From NCBI RefSeq assembly GCF_014656215.1, contig NZ_BNBZ01000027.1, positions 1 to 64,000 on the forward strand: a stretch of DNA of 64,000 nucleotides, written 5' to 3'. The position numbers and the translations under genes were made by a program. Shown here one piece after another: positions 32,001 through 40,230 of this stretch. The DNA is from Streptomyces zaomyceticus (lineage in GTDB: Bacteria; Actinomycetota; Actinomycetes; Streptomycetales; Streptomycetaceae). Positions within the stretch are counted from its first letter, which is position 1, and each line of letters begins with the position of its first letter. The notes beneath the pieces are model-generated. The model was not told where the DNA came from and ran no database searches. It saw nothing but the letters and a program-made list of their open reading frames with translations.

Positions 32001-32878
32001 TTCCCGGGGTCCTCGGCCTCCTCGATCAGGCCGGAGATCTGCTCGGCCGAGAGGGCGCCCGGCCGGGCGGTCTCGGTCATCAGGCCGAGCAGCGACCGCA
32101 GTCCCTGCTGTTCCTCCGCGGTGGGGAGCCGTACATCGGCGGCGGACGGCTGGTTCGCCCCCGTCGGCAGCATGTTCCGCAGCATCGCGACCATCGGCGC
32201 CATCGGACCCAGCACGCTCTGGTCCAGGGTGTCCAGCCGGTCCATCAGCCCCAGCACACCGGCGCCGTCCCCGGAGACGAGCGCCGCCTGCAGATCCGTC
32301 TGGAAGGTGAGGAACTCCGCCATGGCCGGCGGCAGCCCTCCGGGCGTGGCGGCGCCGATCTCGTGGACGAGCCGCTCGATCTCGGGGGCGGCCTCGATGA
32401 GGCCGGGACCGCCGTTCTGTTCGGGAACCGAGGCGTCCAGGATGTTCTGCACGCCGCCGAGTCCCGTCGACTCCCGCGCGGTGATCGGTCCCACCATCAG
32501 GAGGAGCAGGTCCCGGGCCGCCGCGGTGTGCGGCCGGACGTCCAGCAGGCCGTCCTCGCGTGCCCGGCGCAGCAGGGCCATGCCCTCCTCGCGGTCGGCC
32601 GGGTCGCCGTGCTCGGTCCAGCGGGCGCCGACCAGCGCGCCGAGCCTGCCCAGGCAGGTGGGCAGCAGGGCCTCGTCGTCCGGCGGCGACTCGGTCAGGC
32701 GCGGGATGAGCAGCCGTAACTCCTCGATGAGGATGTCCCGTTCGTCGGCCGAAGGCCCCGGAACCGGGACCGTGCCCCTCGGCAGGACCCTGGCCCCCTC
32801 GGAGCGCCGCACCATCTCCCGGGCTGCTCGGGCGAGTTCTCCGGCACGTCGTTCCGACCCCTGATTCCCTGTCTCCAA
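29078..32878 (-). CDS. Giant CHAT-domain protease with TPR-like repeats
   Basis: 1266 residues. The last about 300 form a CHAT (caspase-HetF-associated) peptidase domain: H1081 in VVHLVCHGRAG and C1133 in VVLSACETD are the His-Cys dyad, with AFVHGLAADAVGSRWQV after it. The preceding region is made of helical TPR-like repeats (ATSALHWDLAEAYAMRARLG, GLLAASWAVRADRPEEAVAC), interrupted near 460-500 by a low-complexity Ser/Gly/Asp segment. CHAT proteins act as caspase-like proteases in bacterial defence and death pathways. Translation starts at TTG 32878 behind a very strong GGAGGAGGGG. It heads a coupled operon with the antitoxin and RES toxin. Confidence 0.87.
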   Translation of the reverse strand: METGNQGSERRAGELARAAREMVRRSEGARVLPRGTVPVPGPSADERDILIEELRLLIPRLTESPPDDEALLPTCLGRLGALVGARWTEHGDPADREEGMALLRRAREDGLLDVRPHTAAARDLLLLMVGPITARESTGLGGVQNILDASVPEQNGGPGLIEAAPEIERLVHEIGAATPGGLPPAMAEFLTFQTDLQAALVSGDGAGVLGLMDRLDTLDQSVLGPMAPMVAMLRNMLPTGANQPSAADVRLPTAEEQQGLRSLLGLMTETARPGALSAEQISGLIEEAEDPGKQAGHLVSDPLLAIAHALLGGRTGDAGQFEQALQLLRRAAEGQPEDEDFPWFVRGVLPGLLAGSALTGGSKADLAAAEKLLMESLAPGTGPLIARQPPDRPGADELLRMNRNMLLLSELTRAADAHDVPALEKSIGDILDLLDELEDVDAPEAPGVAGPPDAAGSSGPSGSSGPSDAAESSGSSDAAESSGSSEGRAAHGRPARPDDPDARDARRFMPLFLLGYAQLALARSTSDAGVLRGAVHHLDQAYAAARPNPFAQKLMDALWAPLLALTSFLDPEPERVAAAVARARASLEDNPVFADQRTRTRMGIAMALALQYRSTGDPAVLDEAITELEHARAESPTDTAQATSALHWDLAEAYAMRARLGPDPVPDLARAVADTRDSLRATAADVLLQEGVQHGLEVARGGAARGLLAASWAVRADRPEEAVACLEAGRALVLAAAAVSATVPERLAALGEEELARQWREARSGASDTGAEGGSARLLTALLDSPLDQPRLPSGLRRRALELLRGRGDGQDGRVPGVAELRDAVGRSGTDALVYLLPGADETAEEGWALFVVPDRPPWALPLPALSGPGRAPVAAYLEATGAQSSARRGAERWEAALDALCDWAGTGIMGPVLDELGLWERGLREAGLLAGADSAAAADPVRLTLVACGNLGVVPWQAARVTVPDRWRVAGAPETVRACEPAVLTYAASGREFLRAVLTRRLPLVQGQALVCVPADLDMAEDEVLAVRDAYYPGASLYGEFDTLGSEPSLPRGTPAEVLGLLGAPEPGARPVAVVHLVCHGRAGADPGSSVLELGRPVGADPEAGWLSVTRLLDTPAGPEGAGRPLVVLSACETDLSTRDHDEALTVTTAFVHGLAADAVGSRWQVGDDASAVLMTVFHHHVAAGLAPPDALRAAQRWMLAPASHRPRVTGLTPPLLRTAALPELTGPAFWGAFIHQGNPTPLPGGAPLPAPGTRRHHGEGEPTA
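31424..31477. repeat. 27-bp in-frame duplication inside the CHAT gene
   Basis: Two perfect 27-bp copies (31424-31450, 31451-31477), followed by degenerate ones to about 31520, encode the Ser/Gly/Asp/Ala low-complexity linker between TPR-like regions. Being in frame, copy-number changes would alter linker length only. Confidence 0.7.
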
Positions 32879-33094
32879 CGCCCCTCCTCCGTCAGCGGAT
32901 ACGGATCATCATGGACCGTTCGCCCGGTGCGGGGGGAGTGGTCGCGCAGGCCCGCGGAACCCGACCGGGCAACGGCCGGACTACGGCCGGACGAGCCGGA
33001 TCGGCCGGCGGTCCGCGTGGCACGATCGGGACGAGGGGGCCCGCCGACCGGCCCGGCCCCCGCCCCGGTCCACCGCTCCGGAAGGCGGCCGCCC

Positions 33095-33400
33095 TTGACC
33101 GTGCTCCCCTACCTCGAAGTCACCGCCGCGTCCTACGCCGCCTCGTACACCGCCGGGCTGCTGGTGACCGGCACCCCGGACGGTGCCGTGCTCAGCGGCA
33201 CGTGTCCCCGCTGCGCCTGTCCCTTCGACTTCACGTACACCCGCCGTGTATACCGCCATCGGCCCGTCGCCGGCCGGTCCCCGCACACCGTCACCGTGCC
33301 CGTCCTGTGCGTGTGCGAGACCGCGCACGAGGGGAGGCCCGCCGACGAGGAGGGCTGTGGCGCGTACTGGAACGTCCTGCTGGAGAGGACGGCTCGATGA
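33095..33400 (+). CDS. Small zinc-ribbon-like protein
   Basis: About 101 residues. Two Cys clusters, GTCPRCACPFDF and VLCVCE, with a later Cys in EEGCGAYW, suggest a zinc ribbon. The rest is beta-rich. There is no membrane segment. Start uncertain: TTG 33095 (TVLPYLEV) or GTG 33101; only a weak AAGG lies upstream. It is divergent from the CHAT operon across a 216-bp gap and overlaps the next gene by 4 bp (ATGA). No family recognised; probable accessory gene of the block. Confidence 0.6.
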   Translation: MTVLPYLEVTAASYAASYTAGLLVTGTPDGAVLSGTCPRCACPFDFTYTRRVYRHRPVAGRSPHTVTVPVLCVCETAHEGRPADEEGCGAYWNVLLERTAR

Positions 33401-34047
33401 CCTGGCGGGCCGGCCCCGGCCCGGCCGGGACGCCCGCCGACCTGGCGGCCGCCCGGCGCGGGCGCCGGCTGCTGCGCGAGGAGCTGCCACGGGTCCGGGA
33501 GGCGGCGCTGGCCTGGCGCAACGGCCTCGGCGCCCTGCTCCTGGGGCTGATCGGCTTCGGCCTGCTCAAGGGGCGTACGGACGTGGGTGCGCTCGCACCG
33601 CCCTACGGTCCACTGGTCGGTGCGCTGCTGCTGGGCGCGCTGCTCTGCGGGGCGGCCGGCGGGATCCTGCTGCTGCGCGCCGCGCACGGCCGCCCGGCCG
33701 CCTCCACCGTGCCCGATCCCGTCCCGGGGACGCTGCCCGCAGGGCCGGTCACCGCCGGGCACGCGGAGGCGCTGCGCGCGGCACGGGCCCTGACCCGCGG
33801 TGTGGTGGCCACCGTCGGCTGCGCCGTGCTGCTGACCGCCGCCGTGGCCCTGACCTGGTACGGCCCTGCCAAGGAGGGTCCCCGGATCGCCGTCACCACC
33901 CCGGCCGGCACCCTCTGCGGGGAGCCGCTGAGCACGGCCGGCGGGCGGCTCCGGCTCAAGACGGAGACGGGCGAGAGAACCGTCGAGCTGTCGACCGCCG
34001 TCGCACTGCGGGCGGTCGCCTCCTGCGCGCCGCAGGGTCAGCCGTGA
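33397..34047 (+). CDS. Three-helix membrane protein, partner of the zinc-ribbon protein
   Basis: 216 residues. The N-terminal 40 residues are basic and helical (LAAARRGRRLLREELPRVRE), then three membrane helices: NGLGALLLGLIGFGLLKG, LVGALLLGALLCGAAGGILL and GVVATVGCAVLLTAAVALTW. An external or C-terminal domain follows (RIAVTTPAGTLCGEPL, with two Cys that could form a disulphide). ATG 33397 overlaps the upstream stop, so the two genes form one unit. No family recognised; last gene of the 15.2-34.0 kb block. Confidence 0.65.
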   Translation: MTWRAGPGPAGTPADLAAARRGRRLLREELPRVREAALAWRNGLGALLLGLIGFGLLKGRTDVGALAPPYGPLVGALLLGALLCGAAGGILLLRAAHGRPAASTVPDPVPGTLPAGPVTAGHAEALRAARALTRGVVATVGCAVLLTAAVALTWYGPAKEGPRIAVTTPAGTLCGEPLSTAGGRLRLKTETGERTVELSTAVALRAVASCAPQGQP

Positions 34048-34145
34048 CCGGGCGGGGCGAATCCGGCCGACGGGTGCCGCCCGGGGAAACGGAGGGTGAC
34101 ACGAGGGCCGGTCTCGATGTCGGCGACCCGTGCTTAGCTGGACAC

Positions 34146-34982
34146 ATGAGCGATGAGTTCCTTGACCACGTCCTCGGCGGCCGGACGGCCGAGGTGGAGG
34201 AGGCGGTCCGCAAGGCGGCCGCCGCCGAGATCATGCCCCGTTTCCGGCAGCTCACGGCCGACGACATCGTCGAGAAGAACGGGCCGCACGACCTGGTCAC
34301 CGTCGCGGACCGGGCCGCCGAGGCCCATCTCACGGCGTCCCTGACCGCCCTGCTGCCCGGCTCGGTCGTCGTCGGCGAGGAGGCGGTCCACGCCGACCCC
34401 GCCGTCTACGAGGCGCTGCACGGCGACGCGCCCGTCTGGATCGTCGACCCCGTGGACGGCACCCGTCAGTTCGTCCACGGCGACCCCGGCTTCTGCACCC
34501 TGGTCGCCCTGGCGCGGCACGGCGAGCTGCTCGCCTCCTGGACCTACGCACCCGCCCTCGACGAGTTCGCCGTCGCCGTGCGCGGCAGGGGCGCGACCCT
34601 CAACGGGCAGCCCCTGCGCTCCGGTTCCCCCGCCCCCGGTGCCGTCCTCCACGTCGCCACCTCCCACCCCGACTACAGCAGCCCGGACCAGAAGCGGGCC
34701 CTGCTCGGTCTGGTCACCGAGGGCGTGAGCCCCCGCCCCTGCGGATCCGCCGGACTCGAGTACCTGGCCGTGGCGCGCGGCGCCCTCGACGGCACCGCCT
34801 TCTCCTGGGAGTACGCCTGGGACCACGCGGCCGGGCTGCTCCTCGTCACCGAGGCGGGCGGCACGCACCTGACCCTCGCGGGGGAGCCGTACCGGATCAC
34901 CGGGGGCAACGCCCTGCCGTTCACGACGGCCCGGGACGCCGAGACCGCGAAGCGGATCCGGAGCCTCCTCGGAGGCCGCTGA
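34146..34982 (+). CDS. Inositol-monophosphatase-family phosphatase (histidinol-phosphatase type)
   Basis: 278 residues of the Mg2+/Li+-dependent phosphatase superfamily. Metal-binding motifs: VVGEEA (E78/E79), [11 protein letters not shown] (D101, D104, Gly-Thr) and [18 protein letters not shown] (last Asp). Closest in feel to HisN/CysQ-like bacterial members; substrates may be histidinol phosphate, inositol phosphate or PAP. ATG 34146 lies 6 nt after a -10-like TTAGCT, so a leaderless start is possible. Single gene. Confidence 0.87.
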   Translation: MSDEFLDHVLGGRTAEVEEAVRKAAAAEIMPRFRQLTADDIVEKNGPHDLVTVADRAAEAHLTASLTALLPGSVVVGEEAVHADPAVYEALHGDAPVWIVDPVDGTRQFVHGDPGFCTLVALARHGELLASWTYAPALDEFAVAVRGRGATLNGQPLRSGSPAPGAVLHVATSHPDYSSPDQKRALLGLVTEGVSPRPCGSAGLEYLAVARGALDGTAFSWEYAWDHAAGLLLVTEAGGTHLTLAGEPYRITGGNALPFTTARDAETAKRIRSLLGGR

Positions 34983-35069
34983 GGGACCCTCGACAGGGGC
35001 CGGTGGGGGCCCCGGAACCACCGGCCTATCCTGGGAGTCCTGGCCATCGGCAGACGAAGGAGTCCGAAG

Positions 35070-36506
35070 GTGTCGAAGGGGACGTCGATGCTCGATGCGG
35101 TCGTCGTGGGGGCGGGACCCAACGGTCTCACCGCCGCCGTCGAACTGGCCCGCCGCGGCTTCTCCGTGGCCGTCTTCGAGGCCAGGTCCACCGTCGGCGG
35201 GGGAGCCAGGACCGAGGAGCTCACCCTCCCCGGCTTCCGCCACGACCCCTGCTCCGCCGTCCACCCGCTCGGGGCCGGCTCGCCGGTCTTCAAGACGATG
35301 CCGTTGAAGCGGTACGGACTTGAGTGGCTCCACCCCGAACTGCCCATGGCCCATCCCTGGGACGACGGCACCGCCGCCGTCCTCGCCCGCTCCGTCGCCG
35401 AGACCGCCGCCTCCCTCGGGCCGCGCGACGCGGGCGCGTACCGCAGACTCGTCGCGCCGTACGCGGGCAAGTGGGACACGCTCGCCCGGGACTTCATGCA
35501 GCTGCCGCTCACCGCGCTGCCCCGCGACCCGGTCACCCTCGCCCGCTTCGGCCTCACCGGACTGCCGCCGTCCACCTGGCTGATGCGCCGCTTCCAGGAC
35601 GAGAAGGCCCGCGCGCTCCTCGCCGGGCTCGTGGGTCATGTCATCGCCCCGCTCGGCGGCTTCGCCACCGGCGCCGTCGGTCTGGTCTTCGCGCTCGCCG
35701 CCCACGCCGAGGGCTGGCCGATGCCCCGGGGCGGCTCGCAGTCCATCTCCGACGCCCTCACCGCGTACCTCAAGGACCTCGGCGGCGCCGTCCACACCGA
35801 CTTCGAGGTCAAGCGGCTCGACGACCTGCCGCCCGCCCGTGCCTATGTCTTCGACACCTCGCCGACGGCCCTCGCCCGGATCGCCGGTTTCGGCGGGCAC
35901 TACGACCACTACCGGTACGGCGCCGCCGCCTTCAAGATCGACTACGCCCTCGACGGCCCCGTGCCGTGGACCGCCGAGGAGGCGCGGCGCGCCGGAACCG
36001 TCCAGGTCGGCCCCACCGCGCGGGAGATCGACACCGCGCTGCGTCAGGCCTCCTCCGGAACCGCCCCCGACACGCCCTTCCTCATCACCGCCCAGCCCAG
36101 CCTCGTCGACCCCTCCCGCGCCCCCGAGGGCAAGCACGTCTTCTGGGCGTACGGCCATGTGCCGAACGGCTGGCGGGGCGATCTCACCGAGGCGATCGAG
36201 CGTCAGATCGAGCGCTTCGCCCCCGGCTTCCGCGATCGCGTCCTGGCCCGCGCCACCGCGGGACCGCCCGAACTCGCCGCCCGCAACGCCAACTACGTCG
36301 GTGGCGACATCGCCTGCGGCGCCGCCCGCGGCCTCCAGCTCCTGCTGCGCCCCACGCTCTCGCTGCGCCCCTACGCCACCCCGCACCCGGCGGTCTTCCT
36401 CTGCTCCTCCGCCACCCCGCCCGGCCCCGGCGTGCACGGCATGTCCGGGCACAACGCGGCGAAGGCCGTCTGGCGTCGGCTGCGCGCCTCCGCCCACAAA
36501 AATTAG
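35070..36506 (+). CDS. FAD-dependent oxidoreductase of the phytoene-desaturase/PDPOX type
   Basis: 478 residues. [21 protein letters not shown] is the N-terminal dinucleotide-binding fold and GGGARTEEL the second FAD contact. The C-terminal [15 protein letters not shown] is the FAD-binding end typical of carotenoid-desaturase-like and pyridine-nucleotide-disulphide family members. No carotenoid genes are nearby, so the substrate is unknown. Start GTG 35070 with AAGGAG 7 nt ahead; ATG 35088 (MLDAVVVG) with AAGGGGA is an alternative. The stop codon TAG is part of the -10 of the next gene. Confidence 0.85.
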   Translation: MSKGTSMLDAVVVGAGPNGLTAAVELARRGFSVAVFEARSTVGGGARTEELTLPGFRHDPCSAVHPLGAGSPVFKTMPLKRYGLEWLHPELPMAHPWDDGTAAVLARSVAETAASLGPRDAGAYRRLVAPYAGKWDTLARDFMQLPLTALPRDPVTLARFGLTGLPPSTWLMRRFQDEKARALLAGLVGHVIAPLGGFATGAVGLVFALAAHAEGWPMPRGGSQSISDALTAYLKDLGGAVHTDFEVKRLDDLPPARAYVFDTSPTALARIAGFGGHYDHYRYGAAAFKIDYALDGPVPWTAEEARRAGTVQVGPTAREIDTALRQASSGTAPDTPFLITAQPSLVDPSRAPEGKHVFWAYGHVPNGWRGDLTEAIERQIERFAPGFRDRVLARATAGPPELAARNANYVGGDIACGAARGLQLLLRPTLSLRPYATPHPAVFLCSSATPPGPGVHGMSGHNAAKAVWRRLRASAHKN

Positions 36507-36509
36507 ACT
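36504..36509 (+). promoter_or_regulatory. -10 element for leaderless YciO-like gene, built on the upstream stop codon
   Basis: TAGACT starts at the TAG stop of the FAD oxidoreductase gene and ends 6 nt before the ATG at 36516. There is no Shine-Dalgarno, so translation is probably leaderless. Confidence 0.55.
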
Positions 36510-36515
36510 GCCCCC

Positions 36516-37136
36516 ATGGCGAAGTACTTCGACGTGCACCCCGACAACCCCCAGCCCCGCACCATCGGCGCGGTGGCCGACAGCATCCGGAACGGTGCGC
36601 TCGTCGCGTACCCGACCGATTCCTGCTACGCGCTGGGCAGCCGACTCGGAAGCCGGGACGGCATCAGCCGCATCCGCGCGATCCGCGACCTCGACGACCG
36701 GCATCACTTCACCCTCATGTGCCAGAACTTCGCCCAGCTGGGCCAGCTCGTGCACATCGACAACGACGTCTTCCGCGCGGTCAAGGCCGCCACCCCCGGC
36801 GCGTACACCTTCATCCTCCCGGCGACGAAGGAGGTGCCGCGCGCGATGCTCCACCCCAAGAAGAAGACGGTCGGCGTCCGCATCCCCGACCACGTCGTCA
36901 CCCAGGCCCTCCTCGCCGAACTGGGCGAACCGCTGCTCTCCAGCACCCTGCTGCTGCCCGAGGAGGCGGAGCCGCTGACGGTGGGCTGGGAGATCAAGGA
37001 GCGGCTCGACCACCAGGTGGACGCGGTGGTCGACTCCGGCGACTGCGGCACCGAACCCACCACCGTCGTCGACTTCTCCAGCGGCGAACCCGAGATCCTG
37101 CGCCGGGGCGCGGGGGACACCGCCCGCTTCGAGTAG
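36516..37136 (+). CDS. YciO/Sua5/YrdC-family protein (threonylcarbamoyl-AMP synthase-like)
   Basis: 206 residues, single YrdC domain. Recognisable RNA/nucleotide-binding core: GALVAYPTDSCYALG near residue 30, the KKKTVGVRIPDH strand and LLSSTLLLPEE with the usual Ser-Ser. The length and absence of a C-terminal Sua5 domain fit YciO rather than Sua5. TsaC/Sua5 relatives make L-threonylcarbamoyl-AMP for the t6A modification of tRNA; YciO members are weaker at this and their true role is unclear. Confidence 0.87.
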   Translation: MAKYFDVHPDNPQPRTIGAVADSIRNGALVAYPTDSCYALGSRLGSRDGISRIRAIRDLDDRHHFTLMCQNFAQLGQLVHIDNDVFRAVKAATPGAYTFILPATKEVPRAMLHPKKKTVGVRIPDHVVTQALLAELGEPLLSSTLLLPEEAEPLTVGWEIKERLDHQVDAVVDSGDCGTEPTTVVDFSSGEPEILRRGAGDTARFE

Positions 37137-37244
37137 CGGACGCGCCGCAGCGGGCCACGGCTCGTGAAGCGGCCCTTACGGCACGGACCGCGGCCACCGT
37201 ACGGTCGGGTGGGGACCCGCCCGACCGACGGAGGACCGAGGCAC

Positions 37245-38006
37245 GTGATCGTCATCGCCCATGTCAGCGACATCCACGTCGACCTGGAGCGGCGCAGCGC
37301 CGACCGCACCCGCGCGGTCATGCGCCATCTGGAGGACCTGCCGTACGACCTGGCGGCCGTGCTCGTCACCGGGGACATCGCCGACCACGCGAGCCCGGAC
37401 GAGTACGCCGTCGTGCGGGAGCTGCTGACCTCCCGCCATCCGCTGCTCGTCTGCCCGGGGAACCACGACGACCGCGCCGTCCTGCGGAAGGTCCTCCTCT
37501 CCGAGGAGACCGGAACGCACCCGTACGCACCCGTCAACCAGGTGTTCCGGGGCGAGGGCTTCGTGATCGCCCTCTGCGACTCCTCCGTCCCCGGCAAGGA
37601 CGAGGGCCACCTGGAGGACGAGACGATCGGCTGGCTCGACGGGGTCCTCGACGCCACCCCGCGCGACGTGCCCGTCCTCGTCGGCTTCCACCACCCGCCC
37701 GTCCCGCTGCACATCCCGTACGTGGACGGGATCCGGCAGTTCGGCGAGGAGCGGCTGTCCGCGCTCGCCGACCGCCACCCCCACCTCACCGCCTTTCTCG
37801 CGGGCCACGCCCACACGGCCGCCGCCACGACCTTCGCCGGACGCCCGCTGCTCGTCGCCCCCGGGGTCGTCTCCACGATCCGGCTGCCCTGGGAGCGCCC
37901 GGGGACGCATCCGCACGTCCACCTCGACCAGCCGCCCGCGCTCGCCTTCCACGTCCTCGGCGGGGACGGCAGGGTCACCACCCACTACCGGACCGTCACG
38001 GTCTGA
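37245..38006 (+). CDS. Metallophosphoesterase (CpdA-like 3',5'-cyclic nucleotide phosphodiesterase family)
   Basis: 253 residues with all calcineurin-like metal motifs in order: SDIHVD (D-x-H), VTGDIAD (GD), CPGNHDD (GNHD), GFHHPP (His) and LAGHAHTA (GHxH). This set and length resemble class III cyclic-nucleotide phosphodiesterases, but substrate cannot be fixed by sequence. Start GTG 37245 with GGAGGA at 37230-37235. Single gene; followed by a 203-bp gap. Confidence 0.85.
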   Translation: MIVIAHVSDIHVDLERRSADRTRAVMRHLEDLPYDLAAVLVTGDIADHASPDEYAVVRELLTSRHPLLVCPGNHDDRAVLRKVLLSEETGTHPYAPVNQVFRGEGFVIALCDSSVPGKDEGHLEDETIGWLDGVLDATPRDVPVLVGFHHPPVPLHIPYVDGIRQFGEERLSALADRHPHLTAFLAGHAHTAAATTFAGRPLLVAPGVVSTIRLPWERPGTHPHVHLDQPPALAFHVLGGDGRVTTHYRTVTV

Positions 38007-38209
38007 GCACGCCCGGCGGCGCCCGGCCGCGGCGGACCGCGCCCGACCATGAGGACGGCGGTCCGACTGTGCCCGACCGTGAAGCACGCCGACGACCGGC
38101 GCCCGGCGCCCGGCGACCGGTGACCGGCGCCCGGCCACGACGACGGCCCTCCGACCACCATGTCGTTTTCTCGCCAGCCCGCGAGCCGTCCGTCCCCGAT
38201 CCTGGACTC
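38007..38209. other. Low-complexity intergenic region
   Basis: No gene seen. It contains an imperfect direct repeat (GCCCGACCATGA and GCCCGACCGTGA, about 30 bp apart) and a run of CGCCCGGCGCCCGGC-type sequence. Promoter signals for the downstream repair operon are weak; GATCCT lies 6 nt before ATG 38210. Confidence 0.35.
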
Positions 38210-39694
38210 ATGCACACCGACACCGAGCGCTGCGTACGGGCCGTCCAGTCGAAGGACGCCCGCTTCGACGGCGTGTTCTTCACCGCCGTCCGCACCACCC
38301 GGATCTACTGCCGGCCCAGCTGCCCCGTCGTCCCGCCCAAGCCCGAGAACATGGAGTTCCACGCCAGCTCCGCCTCCTGCCAGCGCGCCGGATTCCGGGC
38401 GTGCAAGCGCTGCCGGCCCGACACCAGCCCCGGCTCGCCCGAGTGGAACGTCCGCGCCGACGCCGTCGCCCGGGCCGTACGGCTCATCCAGGACGGGGTC
38501 GTCGACCGGGAGGGCGTCCCCGGGCTCGCCAAGCGGCTCGGCTGGTCCACCCGCCAGATCGAACGCCAGCTCCTCGCCGAGCTCGGTGCCGGACCGCTCG
38601 CCCTGGCCCGCGCCCAGCGCGCCCAGACCGCCCGGGTCCTCATCGAGACGACCCCGATGCCCCTGGGAGAGATCGCCTTCGCGGCCGGCTTCTCCTCGAT
38701 CCGCACCTTCAACGACACCGTCCGCGAGGTCTTCGCCCTCACTCCGGGCGAGCTCCGGGCCCGCGCCGCCCGCCCGGCCCAGGACCGCTCCCCGACACCC
38801 GGCGTGATCAGCCTCCGACTGCCGTTCCGCACCCCCCTGGAACCCTCCAACCTCTTCGGCCACCTCGCCGCGACCGCCGTCCCCGGCGTCGAGGAGTGGC
38901 GCGACGGCGCCTACCGGCGGACCCTCGACCTGCCGTACGGACACGGAATCGTCGCGCTCGCGCCCCGCGCCGACCACATCGCCTGCCGGCTCTCCCTCAC
39001 CGACCCCCGCGACCTCACCCACGCCATCAGCCGCTGCCGTCGGCTCCTCGACCTCGACGCCGACCCCGTCGCCGTCGACGAGCGGCTGCGCGCCGACCCG
39101 CTGCTGGCCCCGCTCGTCGACGCGGCCCCCGGCCGCCGGGTGCCTGGGAGCGTCGACCCCGCCGAGTTCGCGGTACGGGCCGTCCTCGGCCAGCAGGTCT
39201 CCACCGCCGCCGCCCGCACCCACGCGGCCCGGCTGGTCACCGCGCACGGCACCCCGGTCGACGACCCCGAGGGCGGCCTCACCCATCTCTTCCCGCGCCC
39301 CGAGGCACTCGCCGCCCTCGACCCCGAGACCCTCGCCCTGCCCCGGAGCCGCCGCACCACGCTCCTCACCCTGGTCCGGGCGCTCGCCGACGGCTCGCTC
39401 ACCCTCGGTCCCGCCGACGACCGCGAGGAGGCCCGCGCCCGGCTGCTCGCCCTGCCCGGCTTCGGCCCCTGGACCACCGAGATCATCGCCATGCGGGCCC
39501 TCGGCGACCCCGACGCCTTCCTCCCCGGGGACCTCGGCGTCCGGCGCGCCGCCGAAGGACTCGGTCTGCCCGGCACCCCGGCCGCCCTCACCGCCCGCGC
39601 CGCCCACTGGCGCCCCTGGCGCGCGTACGCCGTCCAGTACCTCTGGGCGACCGACGACCACCCGATCAACCACCTGCCCGGCGAAGGACACTGA
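38210..39694 (+). CDS. Ada-AlkA fusion: methyl-phosphotriester sensor, AraC-type regulator and 3-methyladenine DNA glycosylase
   Basis: 494 residues in three parts. Residues 1-75 are the N-terminal Ada zinc domain with C34, C38, C65 and C68 (YCRPSCP, ACKRC); in Ada the first Cys accepts a methyl from phosphotriesters. About 85-190 is an AraC-type HTH (LAKRLGWSTRQIERQLLAEL, then GEIAFAAGFSSIRTF). About 200-490 is AlkA-like with the helix-hairpin-helix LPGFGPWTTEIIA and the catalytic Asp in FLPGDLGV. It senses alkylation damage, activates transcription and excises alkylated bases. The ogt gene follows after 6 nt, replacing the missing methyltransferase domain of classical Ada. Confidence 0.92.
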   Translation: MHTDTERCVRAVQSKDARFDGVFFTAVRTTRIYCRPSCPVVPPKPENMEFHASSASCQRAGFRACKRCRPDTSPGSPEWNVRADAVARAVRLIQDGVVDREGVPGLAKRLGWSTRQIERQLLAELGAGPLALARAQRAQTARVLIETTPMPLGEIAFAAGFSSIRTFNDTVREVFALTPGELRARAARPAQDRSPTPGVISLRLPFRTPLEPSNLFGHLAATAVPGVEEWRDGAYRRTLDLPYGHGIVALAPRADHIACRLSLTDPRDLTHAISRCRRLLDLDADPVAVDERLRADPLLAPLVDAAPGRRVPGSVDPAEFAVRAVLGQQVSTAAARTHAARLVTAHGTPVDDPEGGLTHLFPRPEALAALDPETLALPRSRRTTLLTLVRALADGSLTLGPADDREEARARLLALPGFGPWTTEIIAMRALGDPDAFLPGDLGVRRAAEGLGLPGTPAALTARAAHWRPWRAYAVQYLWATDDHPINHLPGEGH

Positions 39695-39700
39695 ACCCCC

Positions 39701-40198
39701 ATGACCCCGATCGTTCGGCACACCGTCGTGGACAGCCCGTACGAGCCGCTGACCCTCGTCGCCCTCGACGGCGTCCTCAGCCGCGTCCACATGACCGGTC
39801 AGCGGCACCGCCCGCCCGAGGAGACCTTCGGCGAGCCCGACCCGCGGCCCTTCGGCGAGGCGATCCGTCAGCTCGACGCCTACTTCGCCGGCGAACTGAC
39901 CGAGTTCGACCTGCCCCTGCGCCTGGTCGGCACGGAGTTCCAGCTGCGGGTCTGGGAGGAGCTCCGCCGCATCCCGTACGGGGAGACCCGTACGTACGGC
40001 GAACTCGCCGAGCTCCTCGGCAACCCCGGCGCCTCCCGCGCCGTGGGCCTCGCCAACGGCAAGAACCCGGTGAGCGTCATCGTCCCCTGCCACCGGGTGG
40101 TCGGCGCGGGCGGCGGACTCACGGGTTACGGGGGCGGGCTCGACCGCAAACAGCGGCTGCTCGCCTTCGAGTCGGGCCGCGACTCCACCCTTTTCTGA
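39701..40198 (+). CDS. ogt: Methylated-DNA-[protein]-cysteine S-methyltransferase
   Basis: 165 residues. VIVPCHRVVG holds the methyl-accepting C130, and FQLRVWEELRRIPYGETRTYG with its helix-turn-helix binds the minor groove. It directly reverses O6-methylguanine (and O4-methylthymine) in one suicidal step. Start ATG 39701, 6 nt after the Ada-AlkA stop, so probably co-transcribed as an alkylation-repair operon. Confidence 0.93.
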   Translation: MTPIVRHTVVDSPYEPLTLVALDGVLSRVHMTGQRHRPPEETFGEPDPRPFGEAIRQLDAYFAGELTEFDLPLRLVGTEFQLRVWEELRRIPYGETRTYGELAELLGNPGASRAVGLANGKNPVSVIVPCHRVVGAGGGLTGYGGGLDRKQRLLAFESGRDSTLF

Positions 40199-40224
40199 CG
40201 CGGCCGGCGAACGGGTGCTAGTTT
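40195..40224 (+). promoter_or_regulatory. Promoter of the VapB-like gene
   Basis: CTGACG (40195-40200), 18-bp spacer, TAGTTT (40219-40224), then 6 nt to ATG 40231. The -35 overlaps the ogt stop codon. The mRNA would be leaderless. Confidence 0.55.
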
Positions 40225-40230
40225 CCCGGC

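Noticed and set aside
20992-34047. Type VI secretion or contractile injection system
   Set aside because: Kinase, FHA and Clp-like ATPase are present, but no sheath, tube, spike or baseplate gene was recognised.
35324-38209. Very long plus-strand open frame running into the Ada-AlkA gene
   Set aside because: Its first 960 codons are an Arg/Pro-rich shadow of the FAD oxidoreductase, YciO and phosphoesterase genes; the real gene starts at ATG 38210.
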